DNA from: Plakobranchus ocellatus | Taxonomy: Eukaryota > Mollusca > Gastropoda > Plakobranchidae | DNA length: 39,787 nucleotides | Reading direction: 5' to 3' | Assembly (NCBI GenBank): GCA_019648995.1 | Contig: BLXT01003752.1 | Coordinates: 629,603-669,389 of the forward strand | In this document: positions 11,513-21,616 of the stretch, piece after piece | How the letters are laid out: each line of letters opens with the position of its first letter | How positions within the stretch are numbered: the first letter of the stretch is position 1 | The notes under the pieces: generated by a model | Database searches by the model: none | Told to the model about the DNA's origin: nothing | What the model saw: only the letters and a program-made list of their open reading frames with translations | Made by a program: the position numbers and the translations under genes

Positions 11513-12445
11513 GCAAAATAAGGGCCCCAAGAGCATGTATAACCTGGTGTTGGTTCCCCGCATTCATCGACTATTCTTAGCAAATAACACAGGAAAACCT
11601 TGTTTGGAGTTACGGATTATTTTCTGTTTGTAGCATCGTAAGAAATATTTTTTTTTTTTAATCGCGGTGAGAGGTTTAATTTAGCTAGGTTATGTGCCAT
11701 TAAATTTCATCTCGAAGAACTTCTTTGTAGATATTGATATTATGACTAGTAGTAGTTTAAAACATATAATATATTGATAGCTTTTTCATTGTCACAACCA
11801 TGCACAAGAATGTATAAATAACTGTTGTGTGGGAATCATGTAATCTGGGAAGAGTATCCATATAAATAAACTTTTGTTTACACGTTTCTTGTAGTGAGAT
11901 ATATCTTTTACCCCCTCTTGATGTCATTGGTATGAGCTTTCAATTAAATTGGCCATGATATCATATCGTGGCCTCTATGAGACCGTCATAGTTGAAAATT
12001 GTGATTTTTACCTAGTATATTTAATACGATGAGAATTCTCCAGAAATTGTATATGAACGGGTTTTCAGAATTCATGTCATAAACAAAATAATAAAAAATC
12101 ATCCCTGCACACGTTTTTTACTGGTATTCGCCTTTGATTTTCCGTCTCACACGCAGCCACTAATATCCACCTCCGTTCGCGAAACGATTCGTTGATCGAA
12201 AGGTGTAAAGTGACGACAGTATTCAAGGTTGCAATGATTTTATTTCTGTGAGCTTTGCAGACATACTCAAGGTATTTCCAAATATAGAGGGTGAGTAACG
12301 TGTGGAACAATCCGATTGTCATATGGTAGAGCAGATGCGTTTCTTAGCGAAAAGCTATGAATGTTATACGATATAGAGAAATTTGAATATGTACTAAAAC
12401 TTAAGGTGTTAAAATATCAATGCACAGCATAAAGAGCCGTTAATT
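11513..12445. other. Non-coding 5' flank of FREP gene A
   Basis: AT-rich with no coding signal. From about 12105 onward it aligns loosely with 27515 onward upstream of gene B. Shared words include TTTTC(C/T)GTCTCACA(C/T)GCAGC and CGCGAAACGATTCGT. Confidence 0.5.
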
Positions 12446-12515
12446 CCAACAGCGTTCATTTGTAGACTGTCAGCCGGTGAGTGCGCACGGTCTTACACTA
12501 CGTGGCGTCTTTTGA
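12446..12515 (+). promoter_or_regulatory. Conserved promoter/5'-leader block of FREP gene A
   Basis: This 70-base block is about 94 percent identical to 27841-27910, at nearly the same distance from the start codon of FREP gene B (143 and 146 bases upstream). Sequence on either side is clearly less alike. It holds an 8-base palindrome GTGCGCAC and an ACGTGGCG word. No clear TATA box is shared by the two genes. It may be core promoter or transcribed leader; which one cannot be told from sequence. Confidence 0.5.
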
Positions 12516-12588
12516 TTTTGTTGAAACCATAGAGGCTTGAAACAACTGATGTTAAATTAAAAAAAACAACAGCATTGAGATCCACACC

Positions 12589-12652
12589 ATGAAGAGTGAA
12601 CTATTCTCAACTGCTGTTCTAGTTCTTTTGTGCTTCAACGCTTGCTGTAAAG
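12589..12652 (+). CDS. FREP gene A, exon 1 (signal peptide)
   Basis: Encodes the start Met and a hydrophobic secretion signal of about 20 residues, MKSELFST then a Val-Leu-rich core ending NACC, so the product enters the secretory pathway. The start codon sits in ACACCATGA with A at -3, and gene B has the same start context. The exon ends AAAG before GTAACC, a good splice donor, after one base of a Gly codon (phase 1). The next exon supplies GC at 15637, giving Gly and staying in frame. It is too short to show as an open frame by itself; it was found by splice logic and by its near-identical partner at 27987-28050. Confidence 0.88.
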
Positions 12653-13119
12653 GTAACCGATTTTTAATTTTTGCAAGGTTGAAAAATTATTGGAGTGTTG
12701 AAGGAAATCTCGAAAGTTTTAAAAATATTTTCTTTTTCTTTTTCAAAACTTTCCTTGTTTTTTAAGAGAAATCAATCGCTTGTTGACCATGCGCTTTAAC
12801 AAAGATCTGCTATCGTTACTCACTTTGTATTCAATGGTGCCGATGTTTTGAGACGCAATTTGGGCAACTTAGGGAGCTGGTCTTCGATCTCAGACTAATT
12901 ATCAATGCGTTTTTCTTATTATATTCTACTTCAGAAATGTAAATCTTTAGCAAGTTTTAATACAGTCATGGAGTTATCAATTTTTTTTTTCAATATATTC
13001 GCCAATTTGTTCACCAAAGCCATAGTTTACAAAAGTGTGCATTATATAATGAGTTATAATACGTTTGAAGTCTCTTGCCAGGCATTTCGAAATAATGAAG
13101 AGGAACAGGAATCTATTAT

Positions 13120-13375
13120 ATTCCTATGGTTCAGTGGCTTGTTCACTTGGTTTCTCTGTCTGGCAAGGCGGTGGTTGCCAACGACGGTGCGGGTTCGAAT
13201 CCTACTCGGACATGTAATTTTCTCTCGTCTTCTGTCTTATCTTGTCTTGTCTATTGCAAAGTCTAAGTGCGTGAACGTCTTCTCAATCTCTTTATTCTAT
13301 ATCCCTGTCATTCATTCTGTATCTCTTGTAGATCCTTAGATTGTCTGGTCTTATTGTGTGGATAACCTCTCTTCC
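13120..13375 (+). mobile_element. Possible tRNA-derived SINE in intron of gene A
   Basis: GGTTCGAATCC at 13192-13202 is a perfect RNA polymerase III B box. An A-box-like TGGTTTCTCTG lies about 45 bases upstream. The acceptor and anticodon stems do not fold into a full tRNA, so it is not a tRNA gene. The segment falls in a stretch present in gene A but not at the matching place in gene B, as expected for an insertion. Confidence 0.35.
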
Positions 13376-13874
13376 TAATATATTTTTACACTGACATACT
13401 AGCCTATGTAATCAGTAATTCAATCATCACCTTCGGGGAAAACTTTTCAACTTTATTTTTCTTAAGAACCAGTTTAATAAATATAAAATGTTCATAAATT
13501 TATGAAAAGATATGGACTATGAAGTTACATACAAGGATGTTTGAAATAACAGACAATGAGGTATCAATATTATTGTTCCTTTTCGGGAATACACTCTTGT
13601 TTTATCGCATCTCTGTCGACGAACGTTAAAAAATAAGGTTGTAAATTTAGGGTGGTGGTCATAGCCTCATCATTGTCTTCTAGTGTCTATTAGCCATTTG
13701 CAATCTTTGGTGGCAACTTTCAAGGGAATGATTTTAGAGTCAGGGAAGAAATGGAATCGAGTTACATTACCAGCTGTGCGCCAATTAAATATACTTAGGA
13801 GATCAATAAAAGATAAATGCATTTCTTGCACAAGTCTAGTACGCTCTTAAGAAGAAATTAGGAGCATAAACAGA

Positions 13875-14170
13875 TAAAACATATTACTTAATAAGACAGT
13901 CTATACTTTCATCAGGTAGTCCTCTATAACAATTTGTACCCAATTAGATTAATTAGTAATAGAGCTAGCTCCCAGCGGATGGATGACTTTCCGTGGCTGA
14001 GCCAGGCTGAGCCAGGCTGCGGTCGTTTTTTAAGGACAGGTCCAGCACGTAGCTTCCCGGCACAATCTTTAGATACAAGGAAGAGCCTAACACAGGCGGC
14101 GGCGATACAACAATTTGGGAAGTCCACAGAATAGTTCACCGAGTTTTCAACATTGCGTCCTAATTCGTCA
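13875..14170. other. Conserved intronic island (gene A copy)
   Basis: Aligns with 28830-29110 in gene B's intron at roughly 85-90 percent by eye, higher than the other intron blocks. It opens with homeodomain-like TAAT/ATTA words (CCAATTAGATTAATTAG) and passes into an unusually GC-rich part with GGCGGCGGC-type sequence and a duplicated GAGCCAGGCT. On the minus strand a 116-residue frame stays open here (13924-14274), but gene B's copy has a stop in the same frame. A regulatory element or old repeat is more likely than a gene. Confidence 0.5.
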
Positions 14171-15636
14171 TAATTACCAACTATGTTGATTTCTATCCGG
14201 TGGTCGCTCAAGCTCAGTGAAACGAATATGAAGTCTAGACAATTATTTTTCTCAAAGACTTTCCAGCTCTTCAACTGAAGCGGTTAAAATAGATATACAT
14301 GTGGCTCCCGAATGGAAGAGCTCTAAAGATACCTTAGATATATTTAAATAGTAATTCCTTTTAGTAGTTGAAATTTTTTGGTTGGATACGTAATAATCTC
14401 TCGGCTACGCTGGAAACCATATTAAAGAAATCAATGCTAAAAATAATTAGAAATATAATAACTTAGCACATAGAAAAAAAAAAAACAAGTAACACAAACT
14501 AATATAATATGTGGTACCATCACATCCTATACGAATGAAATGCTTTACCTGGTCTTTGCCTGCTGTACAGACGCCCCGCCAGACTGCAACAAATCCAAAA
14601 ACAAAAAAGAATAGAACGGGCTGGACTCTTAACTTTCTAGATTCGATTATGTACTCACTAATCTAAGTTCAGGTCCTTCCTTTTTAAACAAAGCCAACTC
14701 TCTGTTTATTTATCAGTCTACAATAAGCCACACTGAGCTCAGATTGTCCACCGGTCAGTACAACAATCGTATACACTACAGTGAATACAACAGACAGTGT
14801 TCACACCTACCTTAGATATAGGTGTAGATAAAAACAAGGAACATCATTTTTTTTTCAATAGTATGGCTGACTTCATGATCGCTCAAGGCGAGATTTTCTA
14901 AGGTCATGGTTCCTTGGTGTTTCTGTTCTGTCTAAGGTTGATTTTCTCTTTTATTTTCTAATCTATGAAAGGACGTCCATTTTTATCTTCTACATGACAA
15001 GGCTATATATTTCCTTAAGCTTCATATAGTAACAGACCTTTGCGTCGATTTTGTGAAGGCAAAGAGTCGAATTGCTACTCATTCGACCTATGTGAAAAAA
15101 AATGAGTATTGCCTTGCAAAAAAAAAACCTAGAGATTTATCAATATCAGAATATAGGCATGCTTATTAACTGCAGTCTTGCAATAAGTAACTACATTCTA
15201 ATAGTTCTGTTATTCATTTTATTTGCTATTTCTTTCGGCGTCGTTGTACCCGTTAAGCATAGATCAAGACAAGGCTTGTGAGGTATAATAAAGATTAAAA
15301 TTTATAAACTTTTAAGGTGATGCATCATGTAATTTAGCGGTTGGAACTTAAGTTATTTCCTACCAATGTCTTAAGAGGTTTATATTGATGGATCATGGTA
15401 TAAAGGTTTTAAATAATTATGTTTAGTTGTTTATTAACAATCAATGGAGCAGTGCATTTTTTCGCTAATACTTGGATTTTACCCCTATTGTAATAATATT
15501 TGGCATATTTATATTGGTGGAAAATAGTAAAGAAAATGCAGACATCAGATGAGCATTCCCAACTCCTTTTTGGAGATACAGTTTGGAGAATTTCACAATG
15601 AGGTAACCGTAATCTTAATTGTTTCTTAATCCGCAG

Positions 15637-17255
15637 GCATGAAGCTGGTTTTTAATCGGGACATTCAGGCGATATCCAAATCTTATATCACATGTGGGAT
15701 CCTTTTCTGTGAGGAGAACTTACCTCCGACGAGTACTTCTAGCAGCCTTATCTTCAATATGACAGTCTTTAAAAACCAGCCCAGTTGCTCCGAGACATCT
15801 AAGGATGAATCTGAAACTCGAGTTCCCGTAGCCTGGATAAATTCCACAAACTTAAATGTCTCACCGAAGAACACTAAATACATATCAGCTTCTGGCAATT
15901 TAGGAAGAAAAATTGCTAGACTAAAGGTTTATATGTTTACTCATGAGGATTGCAGCCCAGAATATACCTGTGAACTTCTGGGCGTAGACAGCAAAGGAAG
16001 TAGGGTGTTTGTGAGCACAACCACACTCTTGCAGCAACAGAGAGATGTTAACATGGGTTATGACATATTAACAAAAACGTTGAGAGAAGTCAATGATAAA
16101 GTTGTTCTTCTTCAAGATAAATTCGAAACAGCATTTACAGCTATCGGCAATCAAGTACAATCCCTTGAGAACAGAATGGATTCCTTCGAAAATAAAGTGG
16201 AGGATAAGATACACGCAAAACTTTCAGCTGCGAATAATGTTGACACCGAATCCGCTTTAGAGAAAAAGCTTTCAACATTGAAACGTGAGCTGAGCGTTGA
16301 GAGAAATAGGTATATGACCATCGTTGTTGACTATATTGATGCTCGATTAGTCTCCGACCAGCTACAGCTCATAAATAATGTTAAAAGCTTGACCTCGGCG
16401 AGGTCCATTGATGATACCCTAAAGAACGCTTTCGACATAATATCTTCTCAAAAATTGTCCCAAGAAAGGCTTATAAAATTTTGGTCGTATATCTTTAATA
16501 GCACAAATAAAACTCAATCTGTGCTTGGTGCTATTGACAGACAGCTCTCGCATATGGACAGACCATTAGCCACAGAATTAAAATCTTCTTTGGATGATAT
16601 CATACAACCTTCAACATGTAAAAGAGATATGATTAGACCTTCATCTTCCTACCCCTACCCTCACCCTGTGATCTACCCCCGTGATGAAAGCGGGCAAGGG
16701 CTACCCTATCTCTGTGATATGTTTACTGATGGGGGAGGTTGGATCGTGATCCAACGCCGCTCCTCATCATTCAACGTCGATTTCTACCGCGAATGGGACA
16801 CTTACAAAAAAGGCTTCGGCACTTTTGACGACGACTTTTGGCTTGGAAACGAGCGAATCCACGCCTTTACCAGCAAAGGCACTTGGGAGCTCAGAGTCGA
16901 TCTAAAGTACAAGGGAAAAGAAGTATATGCGCTATACAGTAATTTTAAACTCGAGAGCGAATCGGAAAAATACAAACTTAGAGTTGGCACCTACAGAGGA
17001 ACTGCTGGAGACTCTCTCTCTTATCACAATGGGCGAATGTTCTCCACACTAGATCGCGACAATGATGAGAACAGTGGTGTACATTGTGCAGTCTTTAAGT
17101 TGAGTGGTTGGTGGTTTAGTAGGACTGGAACTTCTGGCAACTCAGATCTTAACAGCAAAAAAAGACAAGAAGGCTATACTGGTATCCTATGGTTTGATTT
17201 TTGTAAAAAAGATTCTTGTTCTTTTTCAGAGATGAAAATACGCCGAGTTGGTTAG
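15637..17255 (+). CDS. FREP gene A, exon 2: IgSF, coiled-coil and fibrinogen domains
   Basis: Completes a 560-residue secreted fibrinogen-related protein (numbering after splicing to 12589-12652). Residues about 23-155 form one immunoglobulin-superfamily domain, with core Cys 41 and 133 and extra Cys 46, 72 and 127. Residues about 160-345 are the interceding region, with coiled-coil heptads around QSLENRMDSFENK that suggest oligomers. Residues about 347-560 are the fibrinogen domain: Cys 349 and 381, CDMFTDGGGW, FWLGNERIHAF, GTAGDSL and the calcium-site motif DRDND. NxS/T sites occur at 62, 90, 95, 309 and 312. In snails such proteins are haemolymph lectins that bind parasite and microbial surfaces; that role is inferred from the family. 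Oddly, the Cys normally found after SGWW is absent (WWFSRTG), while Cys 544 is extra compared with gene B. The member within the FREP family is not identified. Confidence 0.92.
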
Positions 17256-17377
17256 ACAACTGGAATAATTGAATTTTATCTCCGCCTACAAAATTTTGAC
17301 AAAAGCTCATCACTACACTGGCAAAAGGACACGGAACGTTCAAATCAAAAGATTACATAGAAAATTGCATAACGAAA

Positions 17378-17383
17378 ATTAAA
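17378..17383 (+). terminator. Probable polyadenylation signal ATTAAA, FREP gene A
   Basis: ATTAAA lies 123 bases after the stop codon inside a 3' flank conserved with gene B, where the same GAAAATTAAAGTATAC word occurs at 39570-39584. No AATAAA is present nearby in gene A. Confidence 0.45.
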
Positions 17384-17547
17384 GTATACCAGATCACTGT
17401 TGTATATTCTTCATTTTCTTTCGTCTTCAACGCGCATTATTGGTGAAGGGATTGAATTTGCAGAGAAAGATTGACCTCACGCTTTGGTGACCATTTGTGT
17501 CAGAACACGTTAGGACGTTGGAAGACCTGAGTTGTGGTTTAATATTG

Positions 17548-17570
17548 GTATTATTATTATTATTNNNNNN

Positions 17571-17640
<70 letters not shown>
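17548..17640. repeat. (ATT)n microsatellite with assembly gap
   Basis: TTA/ATT triplets throughout, interrupted by six N at 17565-17570. The true length of the repeat is unknown. Confidence 0.95.
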
Positions 17641-17641
<1 letters not shown>

Positions 17642-17813
17642 GTCACGGTATGGAGGATGAAGATGTAGATTAGGACGTGTTGACACGGTCGACACGTTTG
17701 AGTGAGCAATAGGTTCAGTAGAGACAAACGACTGCTGCAATATCTTTTGGGCTAAGCCCCATTTATTTTTTTCACATATAATAATACAGGTTTACAACTC
17801 AATACAACATAGG

Positions 17814-17965
17814 TCAGGCCTCTCCCAGACTCTTCTTTAAATATGATTTAATTTTCAGTCCGTTCCAGGACTATGGGGCCTGCTTTGGATTAATTCAATA
17901 TCAGCCCATTCCATCCAGGACTGTTCTTGAGACTAATTCGACTTTAGTCCGCCCCAGGACTCCTT
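17814..17965. repeat. ~44-bp repeat with small hairpins, about four copies
   Basis: AGTCCGTTCCAGGACT (17857-17872) and AGTCCGCCCCAGGACT (17946-17961) are self-complementary at their ends. A third copy (17903-17922) and a weaker one near 17814 lie at 43-46-base spacing, with TTTAATTTT-like spacers between. Confidence 0.55.
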
Positions 17966-19454
17966 TAAAACGTAGGTTTAATTTTGTGGCGTGACTGCAC
18001 AAACTCCGTGATATCTAAAAATTACCATAGGATAATTCAAAATATCACGTATTGATGGGGACTATTTTTCCTGTCTCTTAGGGATGCTCACAGGTGATAT
18101 TTTGTTCTCAAGATAAATAAAGTTCATTCATTCAGATATTTTCACATGTGAACGCACATTTAAGACATCTTATTGTGTCAAAAAGCCTTTTACTTTTGTA
18201 ACTTTAACGACTTTATGTTGGCAGTTATGATTTCTACAAGGTTGTCGGCGATCTCGTAGTCTCCCTTCAGACGTGGGGAATGGCTGTCTTTTTGGTTCAT
18301 TGGACGCTTGAAATTCAAGAAAATGATAGTAAGACATGCAACCAATGTTTAAGCTAGAAACGATCCAAGTTCTTTGTGTTGTCTTATAAATTTCAATGAA
18401 AATTTTGACAGCTAATTACTAATTATTATAAAAGAATATGAAATCAAAACGTTTCGACAAATAACAGCCGCAGGTAATAAATTTATTTTATCTTTCAAGG
18501 AAATAAATATTCTAGGTATTTGTGTGCACGCTCTTCTTTGAAAAGCTATTTAGTCCAAGACAGATTAGCTAATGTTTTATATCCGTGGTCTATGTTGATA
18601 ACGCAGCTTGGATATACGATAATATTATATAGAAATAACAATGACAGTAATAATATTATGACAGTAGCCAGTGGGAAAGCCAAAAATCTGCTGGCTTCAC
18701 TGTTAATGTGGTTCCTGTAACGTTGGGACAAGTGTGGAAGCAAGTCAGGAATCTGCAGTTGAGCATCGTTTCACTGTATTATTTCTTGGTAGTAACATTA
18801 TGTTTCAGTTGTTTGTGGGATGTAATGATTCATTATTTTTTTTCTACTCTTACCTCCTAAAATATTAATTCTAATCAAGCATTTCGTTATGGGCGATCGG
18901 TTACATTTTAATTGATCTGATAACTTGAACCATTTATTAAGCATAATTTGGTGACGGGAGTCGTCATTATCAAAACTACTGAGTGGCTATTTGGGTTTAT
19001 TATAATATATTACTTTCATATGACCATGCTTAGAGAAGTATAATAACTGTTTTTGGTAGATTTGTGGGAAGATATAAATTCAAAATGCCATTTCAAGGCA
19101 TTTAATAAATACCTTCTCTACAGCGTTTGCCCGTATCATTTTGATCTTTGCCAATTTTCCAAGTATTTTTATTTGCCTTTTGAACTTGTATTGTCAAGTT
19201 GATGTTAGATTTTGGTCTGCTTGTATCTCCTTTTTTCCCTTTTCTTCACTCACATTTTTCCTGCAGTTTTATATTCGCCAGATGTAATTGCCGTTTACAC
19301 CAAGCCTAGTCAAGAATATTATTAGTGTTTCAGACCTGATTCATATTGTTGGCTGAATAGAAAGCTGGCCGTCCAGGGAACAATGTCAACACATTATCGT
19401 GTGAACCATAGGCTTGTTATTTGATACATAAGTATAATATGTGTATTTTGCGCC
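17966..19454. other. Intergenic DNA between the FREP genes
   Basis: AT-rich, no gene recognised. A pair of 65-66-residue frames on opposite strands at 18520-18743 overlap each other and match nothing I know. Confidence 0.4.
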
Positions 19455-19603
19455 TTCACATAAGAGACTTTCAAACAGAGAAATAGTAGAAACAGAGATG
19501 ATGGTGGATAAAGAGAGTGAACAAAGACATTAAGAGAGAGAAGTAGTAGACATAGAGAGGATTATGGGACATAGAGACAACAGATGTTTGGAGAGAGAGG
19601 CAC

Positions 19604-19634
<31 letters not shown>

Positions 19635-19915
19635 GAGAGAGAAAACGGAGACATTTGGACAGAGAAGGGATAGATGATGATAGAATTGGGACAGAACATA
19701 GATATTTGGACGGGGAAGTAATAGAGATGGAGAGGATGGTGGGATAAAGGAAGGGAATAGAGATGTTTGGACAGAGAAGCAGAGATATAGAAGATGGTGG
19801 GATAGAGAAAGAAAACATAAACATTTCGAAAGGTAAGTAGTAGGGATAGAGAGGATCATTGGTTAGAGAGAAAGAACAGAGACGTTTGGACACACATGAG
19901 AGAGAAAGGATCACG
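19455..19915. repeat. ~60-bp purine-rich minisatellite
   Basis: The anchor (A/G)CATTTGGACAGAGAAG, with variants, recurs at about 19466, 19527, 19582, 19651, 19702, 19763, 19821 and 19882, spaced 51-69 bases. The plus strand is strongly purine-rich (GAGA-rich) and includes a pure (GA)n run at 19600-19628. Minus-strand Ser/Leu-rich frames are artefacts of it. Confidence 0.75.
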
Positions 19916-21388
19916 GCGTGAAGAAACAGAAACGGAGAAATACCGAAGATGTGGAAGAATATGACATATAATAAAACGGCTTGTCACATCTCGAATCCAA
20001 TGGATAACTGTGGGTAAAATCATAGGCCCTTGGCCAGACATCCATTTCTTTTCTTTTTTTTTTTTTAATTTAAAGATAATATTTTTCTCCTTTCTTTAAT
20101 TTCATGATACATTTTCTTCAGTCAATAAAGCGGTTAGACATTGAAATCGCTGCGTTTATGTTTTCTGTTTTTCCGCATCATTTTTGAAATGTAAGTGTTT
20201 GTTTAATTAATCTATTGATCCTATCTTCAGTCCATTAACTGTCTCAGTAATAAGTATTTAAGACACGGGAGAAGGGGAGGGGAAAATGGATTCATTCCGC
20301 TGAAACATCCAGGAACTCATGGTGTTTAACGCTACCCAAAGTTACTCAAAACGCATGATGATGCCCTTGCTATCAAGTGTTTTTTTTTTACCTAGCTACT
20401 AACACTTTTTTATCCTTCTGTGTTTTAAAAAGTTTTCTCTTATTTATGGTGTTTTTTTTTTTGTTTGTTTTTTTTTTGGTACTGCTTGATGATGGTGATT
20501 TTTTACAATTTACACCTGACGAAAGTTCTACATCTGGACTAATATAAAAATCTAAGCTCTAAATTTAGTCTAGAGGTGATCAAGAGATAATGGCAATATT
20601 ATTAATGTCTCAATACAAATTAGAACCACCGTTTTCCTACAATAACCATTCCCTGTTAAAAAAAAGCACATAATTAAATTAACCAAGACAAAATTGAATG
20701 GAAAAGCCCTACCTAAATCTAATTTTAAAATGACAAATGCATCAAACACCAAACCTCCTGGGGTCAGAGCCAAACTAGCTTTCTCTCTTTCGTTTTATTA
20801 AATAAGTGTGGCAGTGGCATATTTTAGGCATTGGTAAAAGTTGCTATATTTTTTTAACATTCCTGTAATATTTTAATTTGACTTCCAGTATTAAACATTG
20901 CTTGGGGAGAGAAAACTTTGAGATAAAACTTGTCTTTCTTGTCTTTTTAGTTCAACAGTGTTTAAAATATTGTCTGGACGTTATCTGTGTGTTTCTGATC
21001 GACCCGACTACACAAGTAAATTTCCAGAATTGAATCGGATTAAAGCCCCTTCGGCATGAGGACCTCCATATATTGTAACGTCGCTAGACCCGAGTTCTGG
21101 AACTCACCGTGTTTGTGTCAGTCCCTTGTGCAGCCCAGGCGTACACCCTTTCATTTTAGACCGCGCTTGAGCAAACGAATAATTTCTTTTTTATGCAATA
21201 ACTTAATCGTATAATGCACTTTGTCTTGCAATCAAAAGGCAATCAGCCTAACAGTAATACTTCATTCAAATTTGCATTCCTCAATCTGATAAAATAGTGA
21301 AACATCATTATGTTTTCTCATATGCTTTTCTACGGTTATACTTAAAGGAGCCTTTTGACTTCTGACTTTTATTCCCGCTCAAAAGGTT
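19916..21388. other. Intergenic DNA between the FREP genes
   Basis: AT-rich with poly-T tracts at 20047-20066, 20380-20391 and 20450-20480. A 67-residue minus-strand frame at 20570-20773 is not recognisable. Nothing else can be supported. Confidence 0.4.
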
Positions 21389-21616
21389 GAGTTTGTTGAT
21401 TGAATTGAATACAGCTTTTGGTCGGATACTATATAGATCTAGGCATGCCTACACTATGCCTGAATTTGTTTATTGAATTGAATACAGCTTTTGGTCGGAT
21501 ACTATGTAGATCTGGGCATATCTACACTATGCCTGAGTTTGTTGATTGAATTGAATACAGCTTTTGGTCGGATACTATGTAGATCTATGCAAGTGTACAC
21601 TATGCCTGAGTTTGAG
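21389..21616. repeat. 73-bp tandem repeat, three copies
   Basis: GA(G/A)TTTGTT starts at 21389, 21462 and 21535 and a partial fourth starts at 21608, all exactly 73 bases apart. Each copy carries TTGAATTGAATACAGCTTTT then GGTCGGATACTAT and ends ACACTATGCCT. The copies differ mainly in the word after AGATCT. Confidence 0.92.

Larger units (their letters stand above)
12653..15636 (+). other. Intron 1 of FREP gene A (2984 bp)
   Basis: GT-AG intron, GTAACC at the donor and TTAATCCGCAG at the acceptor. Several blocks align with the intron of gene B: about 13440-13580, 13870-14280, 14575-14800 and 15010-15190. It also has a possible SINE at 13120-13375 that gene B lacks. No other coding segment is supported inside it. 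Confidence 0.8.

Noticed and set aside
11202-11633. 143-residue frame rich in Cys
   Set aside because: Most of it is the GTT/GCT microsatellite and the rest has no recognisable domain.
13135-13212. tRNA gene around GGTTCGAATCC
   Set aside because: The T arm is fair, but no matching acceptor or anticodon stem can be formed. A SINE head is the better reading.
13924-14274. 116-residue minus-strand frame in the gene A intron
   Set aside because: The matching frame in gene B has a stop and there is no similarity to a known protein.
17641-18150. Solo LTR starting TGTCACGG
   Set aside because: No partner LTR, no clear CA end and no target duplication were found; the start could be chance.
19471-20041. 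Minus-strand Ser/Leu/Pro-rich frames
   Set aside because: Artefacts of the purine-rich minisatellite on the other strand.
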